From contig NZ_JAPUVR010000132.1 of assembly GCF_029255125.1 (NCBI RefSeq), forward strand, positions 1 through 64,000: a DNA stretch of 64,000 nucleotides, written 5' to 3'. The notes below the pieces were generated by a model. The model had not been told where the DNA came from, did not search any database, and saw nothing but the letters and a program-made list of their open reading frames with translations. Below, piece after piece: positions 9,092-17,598 of this stretch. The stretch's first letter is position 1, and every line of letters begins with the position of its first letter. Origin of the DNA: Accumulibacter sp. (GTDB lineage: Bacteria; Pseudomonadota; Gammaproteobacteria; Burkholderiales; Rhodocyclaceae). The position numbers were made by a program, and so were the translations under genes.

Positions 9092-10090
9092 ATGAGCCTC
9101 ATCGAACAAGCCGCCAAGCGCCTGGAACAACTACGGCGGGCGGGAGTGGACATCCCGCAGCCGGCTGGCGACACGGCAGCGGAGCCGGCGCAAGCTGACT
9201 CGACAGTGGCCACTTCGTTGGCTCCGCCGGCCGCGGTGACCGAGCCGCCGGCGGCAGCAACTCCCAAAGTAGAGGAACAACGCACGCCACCTTCGGCCGT
9301 TGCCAGCGCTGCGCCGACAGGGATGGTTTCGCGCCGGGTCGAACTCGACCTGGCGACGCTGGCGACGATCGGTCTGATCAGCCCGGATGCGCCGCGCTCG
9401 CAACTGGCCGATCAGTATCGCGTAATCAAGCGACCCCTGATCGCCAATGCGATGGGCCGCGGCGCTGCGCCGATCAGGCGTGGCAACCTGATCATGGTTA
9501 CCAGCGCGCTGCCCGGCGAAGGCAAGAGCTTTACGGCAATCAACCTGGCCATGAGCATTGCCATGGAACTGGACAACACGGTGATGCTGGTCGACGCCGA
9601 TGTGCCCAAACCCTCGGTGCTCAAGATGCTCGGATTGACCGCGTCGGCCGGCCTGCTTGACGTGCTGACGAATGAAACCAGCACCCTGTCGGATGTACTG
9701 CTGAGGACCAACGTCGAGAAGCTGACGCTCCTGCCCAGCGGCACGCAACATCAGCGCGCGACCGAATTTCTTGCCAGCGAAGCGATGATCGCCTTGCTCG
9801 ACGAAATGGCTAATCGCTATCCGGACCGGATCATCATTTTTGACTCGCCGCCGTTGCTGATGACCACCGAGGCACGCGTTCTGGCCACGCACATGGGGCA
9901 GGTGGTGGTTGTGGTGAGGGCCGAGAGCACGACCAAGAATGACGTCAAGCACGCCTTGGCCGCCATCGATTCGTGTCCGGTCAAACTCCTGCTGCTCAAT
10001 CAGGCGCGCGCCAGCACGCAGGATGGCTACGGTTACGGTTACGGTTATGGCTACGGTTACGGCTATGGTTATGGCTCCGAGCGCAGTTGA
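9092..10090 (+). CDS. XrtA-associated tyrosine autokinase with a (GY)8 tail
   Basis: Cytoplasmic BY-kinase that partners the chain-length protein and controls polymerisation through a phosphorylated Tyr cluster. 332 residues, start at 9092 with GAGGAAG upstream. A variable Ala/Pro-rich N terminus (about 1-80) precedes Walker A (SALPGEGKS, near residue 140), Walker A-prime (VMLVDADVPKPS) and Walker B (IIIFDSPP). The C terminus is eight consecutive Gly-Tyr units followed by GSERS. A Tyr-rich tail is normal for BY-kinases, but a perfect dipeptide repeat encoded by a hexanucleotide array is unusual. The next gene begins inside this tail. Confidence 0.93.
   Translation: MSLIEQAAKRLEQLRRAGVDIPQPAGDTAAEPAQADSTVATSLAPPAAVTEPPAAATPKVEEQRTPPSAVASAAPTGMVSRRVELDLATLATIGLISPDAPRSQLADQYRVIKRPLIANAMGRGAAPIRRGNLIMVTSALPGEGKSFTAINLAMSIAMELDNTVMLVDADVPKPSVLKMLGLTASAGLLDVLTNETSTLSDVLLRTNVEKLTLLPSGTQHQRATEFLASEAMIALLDEMANRYPDRIIIFDSPPLLMTTEARVLATHMGQVVVVVRAESTTKNDVKHALAAIDSCPVKLLLLNQARASTQDGYGYGYGYGYGYGYGYGSERS
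10025..10072 (+). repeat. Hexanucleotide tandem repeat GGYTAY x8 encoding the Gly-Tyr tail
   Basis: Eight in-phase hexamers (GGCTAC, GGTTAC, GGTTAT or GGCTAT) at the 3' end of the tyrosine kinase gene. Each unit adds one Gly-Tyr. Changes in unit number keep the frame of both the kinase and the overlapping downstream gene, because six is a multiple of three. Confidence 0.95.
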
Positions 10091-11702
10091 TCCCACTGTT
10101 GGCCCGCCACACGGCGACCAGCGTGCGGGCGGACGGATTCCTCGTTGGCACGAAGTGGCGCGCGTCTTCGGCCAGACCGACCACCCGCGGAAGCCGCTGC
10201 TGCCGGCGCGCGCCTGGCGAGCAGGTGTTCTTGCGTTGTCGGCAGCTTTCCCGGCGTACGCCGAAAACTGGCACGTGACGCCGACACTCGCGGTCAGTGC
10301 GACGCTCAGCGACAACGTCTTTCTGGCTGCCGGCGGCAACCGGACGAGCGATCTCGTGACCAGCCTGACGCCCGGGATTTCGATCGACGGTGCGGGTGCG
10401 CGCAGCAAGCTGCGGCTCAGCTACGGGCTGACACAAAACCTTTATGCGCGCGAGTCCTCGGCGAATAACCACCAGAACGCGTTGAATGCTGTCGGCATGC
10501 TAGAGGCGATCGAGGATTGGCTGTTCATCGACGGAATGGGAAACATTTCGCAGCAGTATCTGACCCCGCTCGGAGCCGTCTCCCCAAGCAGTAACGTCAA
10601 CGTGAATGCCAACCAGACGGAAACCTCGACCTATAGTCTGTCGCCCTACATTCGGGGCCAGCTCTTCTCGTCGGTGGACTACCGGCTACGCTACAAAGCC
10701 GGTGTCAGCCGCTCGAAGTCGGGTCAGGGTGACATGGACACGCGCGAGTGGCAAGGAAAGCTCTCCGGCAATACGCGCTGGGGACCTCTGGATTGGGCGA
10801 TCGACGCGAGCAACTCGACCACCGACTACACGCGCGGCAGGAATCTCGAGGCAACACGCTATGCGCTGACTCTGATCTATCGGTTGAACCCACAGTGGCA
10901 GATCTGGTTGAGCAATGGCCGGGAATCCAACAACTATGTCAGCCAGCAGCAGGAAAGCAACACGACTGGCGCTTATGGTTTTGTGTGGACGCCCGATCCG
11001 CGCACCAAGCTTGCCGCGAGCAAGACCAAGCGCTTCTTCGGCGACGGCTATTCGGTTGAGCTCAGCCACCGCATGCCACGCTCGCTGTGGACCTACAGCG
11101 CAACGCGGGACGTGTCGTTTCAGCCGTCGAGCGCAACCAGCACCAGCGTCGGCTCGAACTACGACGCGGTGTATTCGCTCGTCGCCGCGATCAATCCGGG
11201 AATGGCCCCCGATGCCATTCGGGCGCAGGTGATACAGTTTCTGCAGAGTCGAGGCTTGCCGGTCGATGGTAGCGTGGTCAATGGCTACCTGACGAACACC
11301 GCCAATCTGCAGAAGCGGCAGCAGTTCTCGGTGGCACTGCTCGGCGCGCGCAATACTGTGACGCTGACGGCGAATCAGACCGAGCAGGAACCCCTGGGTC
11401 TGGCCAGCGGAACAACGGGAAGTGCCGTCAGATCCGATGGAACGCGCCAACGTGGACTTGGCATCAGTTGGGGACACCAGTTGTCCGGCCTGTCCGCCCT
11501 GTCGCTCCTGCTCAATCAGCAACAAAGCACGACTTTCACTACCGGTTCGCCGGAAACCAAAACACAAGCTGCGTACCTGTTTCTGACCACGCGGATTTCG
11601 CCGAAGACGAGCGCCAGCGTCGGCTTGCGCCGGGTCGTTGGAAGCGGCGTCGGCGGCTACACGGAGAGTGCGCTCAGCGGCGGACTCTCGCACAGTTTCT
11701 GA
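10071..11702 (+). CDS. XrtA-associated outer-membrane beta-barrel protein (TIGR03016-like)
   Basis: Probable outer-membrane component of exopolysaccharide export. 543 residues if translation starts at the ATG at 10071, which overlaps the kinase gene by 20 bases; the only in-frame alternative close by that keeps the signal is a GTG at 10155. Neither has a clear Shine-Dalgarno, so coupling to the kinase is likely. The N terminus is long and basic, then AGVLALSAAFPAYA looks like a signal core. The rest is rich in amphipathic strands with Tyr/Trp/Ser/Thr (NVFLAAGGNRTSDLVTSLTP, LRLSYGLTQNLYARE) and ends SGGLSHSF, with a terminal Phe as expected for a barrel. Confidence 0.85.
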   Translation: MAPSAVDPTVGPPHGDQRAGGRIPRWHEVARVFGQTDHPRKPLLPARAWRAGVLALSAAFPAYAENWHVTPTLAVSATLSDNVFLAAGGNRTSDLVTSLTPGISIDGAGARSKLRLSYGLTQNLYARESSANNHQNALNAVGMLEAIEDWLFIDGMGNISQQYLTPLGAVSPSSNVNVNANQTETSTYSLSPYIRGQLFSSVDYRLRYKAGVSRSKSGQGDMDTREWQGKLSGNTRWGPLDWAIDASNSTTDYTRGRNLEATRYALTLIYRLNPQWQIWLSNGRESNNYVSQQQESNTTGAYGFVWTPDPRTKLAASKTKRFFGDGYSVELSHRMPRSLWTYSATRDVSFQPSSATSTSVGSNYDAVYSLVAAINPGMAPDAIRAQVIQFLQSRGLPVDGSVVNGYLTNTANLQKRQQFSVALLGARNTVTLTANQTEQEPLGLASGTTGSAVRSDGTRQRGLGISWGHQLSGLSALSLLLNQQQSTTFTTGSPETKTQAAYLFLTTRISPKTSASVGLRRVVGSGVGGYTESALSGGLSHSF

Positions 11703-11711
11703 TCGTTTGCC

Positions 11712-12809
11712 ATGTACGAATCGTTCTACGGCTTGACCAGCAAGCCTTTTCAGTTGAATCCTGATCCCTCCTTCTACTACGCCAGCAAGCAGCACCGGCG
11801 CGCGATGGCTTACCTCGAGTACGGCCTGAGCCAGAATGAAGGCTTCATTGTGGTCACCGGCGAGGTCGGAGCGGGCAAGACGACGATCGTGCGCGGCCTG
11901 CTCAACGATCTGGATCAGACCAAGGTGGTCGCGGGGCAACTGGTGACAACTCAGCTTGGCGCCGAAGATACCTTGCGCATGGTGGCGGCGGCATTCGGTG
12001 TGCCGACGAAGAATGCCGGCAAGTCCGACATGTTGCTCTCGCTGGAAGCCTATCTGATCGATGTCACACGCCAGGGAAAGCGCTGCCTGCTAGTCGTCGA
12101 CGAGGCGCAAAACCTGACTCCGCGGGCGGTCGAAGAACTACGCATGCTGTCGAACTTCCAGTTTGGCACGCAAGCTCTGCTGCAGAGCTTCCTGATCGGT
12201 CAGCCCGAGTTCCGCAAGATCATGCAGAGCCACGAGATGGTCCAGTTGCGCCAGCGCGTGATTGCGGCGTGCCACATTGGACCGATGGACCGCGAGGAAA
12301 CGCAGGCGTATATCGAGCACCGGCTTCGCTGCGCCGGGTCAAGCGGCCTGCCGCGTTTCGACAGCGAGGCTTACGACGCGATCTTTCACGCCAGCGGCGG
12401 CGTACCGCGGCGGATCAATGCGCACTGCGACCGGCTTCTGCTCTCCGGCTATCTGAGCGGGAAGAGCGAATTCGTTCGCTCGGACGTCGAAGAGGTCGCG
12501 CGCGAGATCAAGGAGGAGACGCAATCGAGCGTGTCAATGACGGCGAGCCGGGTAAGCGACAGCGAGCATGGCGGGATGAACATGCAGTTGACTGACAGCA
12601 ACGTCCTCGAAGTCGATCTGTCGCGCCTCTCGCTCGACGCGAGCACGGCCGATCAGGCCTCGCGGGTGATCGCCGACATGAAGAGCGGGCAGGCCGAGCA
12701 ACGAATGATTCGCATCGAACGCGGCATTCTCCGCCTGGAACGTAATAACGCAGCGCTTCTTTCCTTGCTCCAGCAGCTCATCGACGCTGTCCGGGCAAGA
12801 CAACAATAG
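11712..12809 (+). CDS. XrtA/PEP-CTERM system-associated ATPase (ExeA-like AAA)
   Basis: Cytoplasmic ATPase of unknown exact role, constant in exosortase A loci. 365 residues. It starts with the family signature MYESFYGLTSKPFQLNPDP, then Walker A (GEVGAGKTT, about 51-59), Walker B (CLLVVDEAQ) and sensor-like NLTPRAVEELRMLSNFQ. The C-terminal 80 residues form a Lys/Glu-rich and helical extension. It starts 9 bases after the outer-membrane protein gene, so it is cotranscribed with it. Confidence 0.92.
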   Translation: MYESFYGLTSKPFQLNPDPSFYYASKQHRRAMAYLEYGLSQNEGFIVVTGEVGAGKTTIVRGLLNDLDQTKVVAGQLVTTQLGAEDTLRMVAAAFGVPTKNAGKSDMLLSLEAYLIDVTRQGKRCLLVVDEAQNLTPRAVEELRMLSNFQFGTQALLQSFLIGQPEFRKIMQSHEMVQLRQRVIAACHIGPMDREETQAYIEHRLRCAGSSGLPRFDSEAYDAIFHASGGVPRRINAHCDRLLLSGYLSGKSEFVRSDVEEVAREIKEETQSSVSMTASRVSDSEHGGMNMQLTDSNVLEVDLSRLSLDASTADQASRVIADMKSGQAEQRMIRIERGILRLERNNAALLSLLQQLIDAVRARQQ

Positions 12810-12828
12810 GCTGAAAGGGCGATCTCCC

Positions 12829-13998
12829 GTGGCAGACAAACAATGGCCCAGCGACCTGGGTCCGGTCGCCTGCATCGTTGGCGCGCGACCGAATTTCATG
12901 AAGATGGCGCCCATCCTGCGCGCCTTCAGTGCGCATTGCCCGGCCGTACCGACGCTGCTCGTCCATACCGGCCAGCACTACGACAAGGACATGAACGATC
13001 GGCTGTTCGTCGACCTCCGGCTGCCGCATCCCGATATCAACCTCGAAGTCGGATCGGGAACGCATGCGGTGCAGACGGCCGAGGTCATGCGCCGCTTTGA
13101 ACCGCTGCTCGACGCGCAACGACCGTCGTGCGTGCTGGTCGTCGGCGATGTCAATTCGACGCTCGCCTGCGCCCTGGTCTGCGCCAAGAAGCAGGTGCCG
13201 GTCGTACACGTCGAAGCGGGGCTGCGCAGCCACGACCGCGCGATGCCGGAAGAAATCAACCGCGTGTTGACCGACCAGCTAGCCGATCGCCTGTACACGA
13301 CGGAACGCAGCGCGCACGATAACCTGGCGCGCGAAGGCATCGCCGCGGAGCGCGTGTCGTTTGTCGGCAACGTGATGATCGACTCCTTGCTTGCCAACCG
13401 GCAGTTCGCTCATCCTCCCACGCAAACCCTGCAGCAGGCGGGATTTGACCCGGCCCTCGTGAGCGACCCACAGGGTTATGGCGTCGTCACGCTGCATCGT
13501 CCGTCGAATGTCGATCAGGTCGAAACGCTGGCGCCACTGCTCGCCGTGCTCAGTGAAACCGCACAGCGTATTCCGCTGGTCCTCGCGCTGCACCCGCGCA
13601 CGCGTGGCAACATCGAACGGTTCGGCCTGGCTCATCTGCTGTGCAGTCCGCGCGTCGTGCTGTTGCCGCCGCAAGGCTATCTCGAGATGCTCGGTTTGCT
13701 CGCCGGCGCTCGCTTGGTGCTATCCGACTCGGGTGGCCTGCAGGAGGAAACGACCGCGCTCGGTGTTCCCTGCCTGACCTTGCGCGCGAACACCGAGCGG
13801 CCGATTACCGTCGACCAGGGAACCAATACGCTCGTCGGCAGCGACCCGCTGGCGATTCGCCAAGGCGTAGACCAGATTCTGCGCGGCGCCGGCAAGAGCG
13901 GCCGTGTTCCCGAGCTGTGGGACGGGCGGGCGGCCGAACGGATCGCCGCCGACTTGGCGCCGTGGCTGCTCGCGCGGCACTCGGCAAGTCGGCACTGA
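12829..13998 (+). CDS. wecB: UDP-N-acetylglucosamine 2-epimerase (non-hydrolysing)
   Basis: Converts UDP-GlcNAc to UDP-ManNAc, a precursor for the exopolysaccharide. 389 residues from a GTG at 12829 with AAAGGG upstream. Family motifs: VGARPNFMKMAPILRA, HTGQHYDKDM, VVGDVNSTLACAL, HVEAGLRSHDR with MPEEINR, and SDSGGLQEE plus RANTERPITV near the C terminus. Within the exosortase locus it implies ManNAc or a derived uronic acid in the polymer, which is inference. Confidence 0.93.
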   Translation: MADKQWPSDLGPVACIVGARPNFMKMAPILRAFSAHCPAVPTLLVHTGQHYDKDMNDRLFVDLRLPHPDINLEVGSGTHAVQTAEVMRRFEPLLDAQRPSCVLVVGDVNSTLACALVCAKKQVPVVHVEAGLRSHDRAMPEEINRVLTDQLADRLYTTERSAHDNLAREGIAAERVSFVGNVMIDSLLANRQFAHPPTQTLQQAGFDPALVSDPQGYGVVTLHRPSNVDQVETLAPLLAVLSETAQRIPLVLALHPRTRGNIERFGLAHLLCSPRVVLLPPQGYLEMLGLLAGARLVLSDSGGLQEETTALGVPCLTLRANTERPITVDQGTNTLVGSDPLAIRQGVDQILRGAGKSGRVPELWDGRAAERIAADLAPWLLARHSASRH

Positions 13999-14016
13999 CG
14001 GCGACATCACCGCACG

Positions 14017-14883
14017 ATGGCGGATCAACTGATCACCAACGCCTTGACGATCGATGTCGAGGACTACTTTCAGGTCTCGGCGCTAGCGCCCTACATTGCG
14101 CGCAGCGAGTGGGAAACGCGCGAGTGCCGGGTCGAGCGCAACGTCGAGCGCATTCTGGCGATGCTCAACGAGCAAGGGACCAAAGCGACATTCTTCACCC
14201 TGGGCTGGATTGCCGAGCGCTACCCGCAGCTCGTCCGTCGCATCGTCGCCGACGGCCACGAACTGGCCAGCCATGGTTACGGGCACGCGCGTGCAAGCGA
14301 TCTGAGCCCGGCAGAATTCTCGGCCGACATCGGCTCGGCCAAGCGCTTGCTCGAAGACATTTCCGGGCAAGAGGTCAAAGGCTACCGCGCGCCAAGCTTT
14401 TCGATCGGCGAGCACAACCTGTGGGCTTTCGACTGCCTGGAACGTACCGGCTATCGTTACAGCTCGAGCATTTACCCGATTCGACACGACCACTATGGCA
14501 TGCCGGACGCACCGCGCTTCGCGCATCGCGTCCGCGCGGGTTTGCTTGAATTGCCGGTCACCACAGCGCGTTTTTTCGAACGAAACTGGCCCGCCAGCGG
14601 TGGCGGGTACTTTCGTCTGCTGCCCTACGCCCTGTCGCGCTGGCTGCTGCGACGGGTCAACACGACTGACCGACAGCCGGCAATTTTCTATTTCCATCCC
14701 TGGGAGATCGATCCGCGGCAGCCACGCGTTGCTGGCATCGATGCCAAGACGCGCTTTCGCCACTACGTCAATCTGCAGCATATGGAAGGCCGCCTGCGGC
14801 GACTCCTGACCGACTTTCACTGGGGACGGGTAGACCAGGTGTTTCTCCCCGCCGATCCGGTGGTACCGGGAGCTCACAGATGA
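14017..14883 (+). CDS. XrtA system polysaccharide deacetylase (with DUF3473)
   Basis: Removes acetyl groups from N-acetylated sugars of the polymer. 288 residues. The NodB-type domain starts LTIDVEDYFQ (metal-site DxxD region), with TFFTLGWIAERYP and ELASHGYGHAR supplying the metal-binding His pair, and YRAPSFS. The C-terminal third is the DUF3473 extension (FHPWEIDPRQPR), typical for the exosortase-linked type. The stop overlaps the next ATG (ATGA at 14880). Confidence 0.93.
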   Translation: MADQLITNALTIDVEDYFQVSALAPYIARSEWETRECRVERNVERILAMLNEQGTKATFFTLGWIAERYPQLVRRIVADGHELASHGYGHARASDLSPAEFSADIGSAKRLLEDISGQEVKGYRAPSFSIGEHNLWAFDCLERTGYRYSSSIYPIRHDHYGMPDAPRFAHRVRAGLLELPVTTARFFERNWPASGGGYFRLLPYALSRWLLRRVNTTDRQPAIFYFHPWEIDPRQPRVAGIDAKTRFRHYVNLQHMEGRLRRLLTDFHWGRVDQVFLPADPVVPGAHR

Positions 14884-15962
14884 CCAGCACGCCAGCGACC
14901 GACAAAATGGCTCCCGGATCGGCGCCGCTGCACCTCAAGGAGTTGAAGGCAGGCGATGCGGCAACCGCAGCACGCTGGGACGCGTTTGTTGACACCTGTC
15001 CCCAAGCAACGTTCTTCCACAAGGCGGGCTGGCAGAGAATTGTCAGTGAGGTCTTCAAGCACCGGACGCATTTTCTTTACGCCGAGCGGGCTGGCACCCT
15101 CGAAGGCGTTCTGCCCCTCGCCCAGGTAAAGAGCCTGCTGTTCGGCAATTCGCTCGTCTCGCTGCCCTTTGCCATGTACGGCGGAGTCGCCGCGCTCAGT
15201 CAGGAGGCGGTGGAACTGCTCGAGCAGGAAGCACAGACGCGCGCGCGCCGGCTGCGCGTAGACCATCTGGAAATGCGCAACGTCGAGCAACGTCATGCCG
15301 ATTGGCCGACGCAGGATCTCTATGTACGCTTCCGCAAGGAGATTGCGCCGGAAGTGGAGGCAAACATGCTGGCCATTCCCCGCAAGCAGCGTGCCATGGT
15401 CCGCAAGGGCATCAAGAACGGCTTGCGCAGCGAGCTTGATGCCGACATCGACCGCTTCTTTGCCCTCTACGCCGATAACGTTCATCGGCATGGCACGCCG
15501 GCGTTCCCGCGCCGCTACTTCCAGGCCCTACGCGAGGTCTTCGCTGCCGATTGCGAGGTGCTCACCGTGGTTGACGCGATGCAGCGGCCACTGAGCAGCG
15601 TCTTGAGCTTCTACTTTCGCGACGAGGTGCTGCCCTATTCGGCCGGGGACGAGCTTTCCGCTCGCGAACTCGCGGCCAACGATTTCAAGTATTGGGAGCT
15701 GATGCGCCGCGCCTGCGAACGCGGCCTGAAGGTCTTCGACTACGGTCGCAGCAAGCGTGGTACCGGCTCCTTTGCTTTCAAGAAGAACTGGGGGTTTGAG
15801 GCACAAGCCCTGCATTACGAGTACTGCCTTTACCGGCGCGACTCGATTCCCCAGAACAACCCATCGAACACCAAGTACAAGTTGCTCATCGAAACCTGGC
15901 GCAAGTTGCCGATTGGCCTCGCCAACCGGCTCGGACCATTCATCGTGCGCAACCTTGGATGA
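14880..15962 (+). CDS. XrtA-associated FemAB-like GNAT protein
   Basis: Member of the FemAB/GNAT fold family found in exosortase A loci. 360 residues. FemAB proteins use aminoacyl-tRNA to add residues to cell-wall precursors; here the acceptor is unknown and may be a sugar or the EPS repeat unit. Motifs seen: FFHKAGWQRIV, LPFAMYGGVA, KQRAMVRKGIKNGL and DYGRSKRGTGSFAFKKNWGF at the C terminus. It is coupled to the deacetylase by ATGA with GGGAG just upstream. Confidence 0.9.
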   Translation: MTSTPATDKMAPGSAPLHLKELKAGDAATAARWDAFVDTCPQATFFHKAGWQRIVSEVFKHRTHFLYAERAGTLEGVLPLAQVKSLLFGNSLVSLPFAMYGGVAALSQEAVELLEQEAQTRARRLRVDHLEMRNVEQRHADWPTQDLYVRFRKEIAPEVEANMLAIPRKQRAMVRKGIKNGLRSELDADIDRFFALYADNVHRHGTPAFPRRYFQALREVFAADCEVLTVVDAMQRPLSSVLSFYFRDEVLPYSAGDELSARELAANDFKYWELMRRACERGLKVFDYGRSKRGTGSFAFKKNWGFEAQALHYEYCLYRRDSIPQNNPSNTKYKLLIETWRKLPIGLANRLGPFIVRNLG

Positions 15963-16044
15963 TCCGGCGCGCCTGCCGGAGTCAATGCCGCGAGCGAGCG
16001 AAATCCAGAATGAGCCGCCGAGTCGGATCAACGAAAGCTTTGCT

Positions 16045-17598
16045 ATGAACCACATCGCCGCAAGTCGGACAATGCAGGCTGACGATCATCAGTGGCGCCT
16101 GATCCTGCCTTTGTTCTCTCTGGTCGTCATCGCAATTCTGCTCATTTTTCGCCACACCTTCCTGGGCATGGCGGGTATCTGGGCGCGCTCCGACACCTAC
16201 GCGCACGGCTTTGTCGTGCTGCCGATCACGCTCTGGTTGATCTGGCGCAAGCGTTCCGAAGTTGCCCGACTGACGCCTCGACCGAGCTATTCGGCGTGGT
16301 TGCTTCTCGCTGGCGTTGGTTTCTCCTGGCTGCTCGGCGACCTTGCCGCAGTGAACTCGCTGACCCAGTTTGCCGCCGTCGGGATGCTCGTCCTGGCCGT
16401 CCCCGCCGTGCTCGGCTGGCCGGTCGCACGTGCGCTTGCCTTTTCCTTGCTGTTCCTCTTCTTCTCGGTGCCGCTGGGTGACTTTGCCATGCCGAAGCTG
16501 ATGGACTGGACGGCAGCGATGACCATTTTCGGCTTGCGTCTCACCGGCATACCCGTGCATGCCGAAGGTCTCCGTTTCGTCATTCCAAGCGGCAGCTGGT
16601 CGGTCGTCGAGGCGTGCAGCGGCGTGCGCTACCTGATCGCGTCGATCACTGTCGGCACCCTGTTCGCCTATCTGACGTATCACTCGCTGAAGCGGCGCAT
16701 CCTCTTCGTGCTCGCGTCGATCATCGTCCCCGTCATCGCCAACTGGCTGCGTGCCTACATGATCGTCATGATCGGCCATCTGTCGAGCAACCGCCTGGCG
16801 GTTGGCGTAGACCACGTGGTCTACGGTTGGCTCTTCTTCGGGCTCGTCATGATGGCCATGTTCTGGGTCGGCGGGCGCTGGCGCGAGGACCATCTGCCGC
16901 GCCCGGTCAAACGCGATCCAGAAGTGCCTGCTGGCGGTGCAGCGAGCGTTCCGCTGCTGCTCATCGGCGCGGCGGCAACCGTCATGATCGCAGCCACTGG
17001 TCCCCTGATCAGCGGGCATCTTGATGACCGTCACTCGTCACCGCTCAGCCAGATCGCCGCGCTGGCGACCATCCCCGGCTGGCAGCCAGCGGAGCAGGCT
17101 ACGGCAAATTGGCAACCCAGCTATGCCGGGGCGAATGCGCAAATGCACACGGCTTACGAGAAGGAGGGGCGCGTCGCCGGGCTGTTCATTGGCTACTATC
17201 GTCAGCAAGACAACCGACGCAAGCTGGTCACCTCGACCAACGGCCTGGTGCGCAGCAACGATCAGCTCTGGGTAATGACGGCGAGCGGCGCGCGCGGCAT
17301 TGGCTTCGACAACCAGGATCTCAAGGTGCGTTGGGCGCAATTGCGCGGCAGCTCGCACGCGCGCCTGACGGTCTGGCAGTGGTACTGGATTGACGGACGA
17401 TGGACGGCCAGCGATTCTCTGGCCAAGGCGTACATGGCGCTCGCGCGCCTGATGGGCAAAGGGGATGACTCGGCGGTGGTGATTCTCTACGCGGCGCACG
17501 AACAAGGCGTAGAGGCGCAGGCGATACTCGAGGAGTTTGCGGCAGCGGCCGCTGCGCCGATCGGAAATGCGCTGCGGCAGACAGCGGAAAGCCGATGA
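16045..17598 (+). CDS. xrtA: Exosortase A fused to an EpsI domain
   Basis: Polytopic inner-membrane transpeptidase that recognises PEP-CTERM tails and is coupled to exopolysaccharide production. 517 residues from the ATG at 16045; an in-frame ATG at 15985 is possible. About eight membrane helices span residues 20-290. The catalytic triad is visible: Cys191 in VVEACSGVRYL, Arg236 in NWLRAY and His257 in VDHVVYGW. After residue 290 comes a helix and a periplasmic EpsI (DUF3485) domain (YAGANAQMH, GYYRQQDNRRKLV), the normal fusion for this type. It overlaps the next gene by 4 bases. Confidence 0.95.
   Translation: MNHIAASRTMQADDHQWRLILPLFSLVVIAILLIFRHTFLGMAGIWARSDTYAHGFVVLPITLWLIWRKRSEVARLTPRPSYSAWLLLAGVGFSWLLGDLAAVNSLTQFAAVGMLVLAVPAVLGWPVARALAFSLLFLFFSVPLGDFAMPKLMDWTAAMTIFGLRLTGIPVHAEGLRFVIPSGSWSVVEACSGVRYLIASITVGTLFAYLTYHSLKRRILFVLASIIVPVIANWLRAYMIVMIGHLSSNRLAVGVDHVVYGWLFFGLVMMAMFWVGGRWREDHLPRPVKRDPEVPAGGAASVPLLLIGAAATVMIAATGPLISGHLDDRHSSPLSQIAALATIPGWQPAEQATANWQPSYAGANAQMHTAYEKEGRVAGLFIGYYRQQDNRRKLVTSTNGLVRSNDQLWVMTASGARGIGFDNQDLKVRWAQLRGSSHARLTVWQWYWIDGRWTASDSLAKAYMALARLMGKGDDSAVVILYAAHEQGVEAQAILEEFAAAAAAPIGNALRQTAESR

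Noticed and set aside
10025..10072. Possible CRISPR-like or mobile repeat
   Set aside because: The repeat is a coding hexamer array with no spacers and lies within the kinase gene frame.
15757..16044. Longer N terminus for exosortase A
   Set aside because: The extra residues fall inside the FemAB-like gene in another frame and lack exosortase features; the first membrane helix follows the ATG at 16045.
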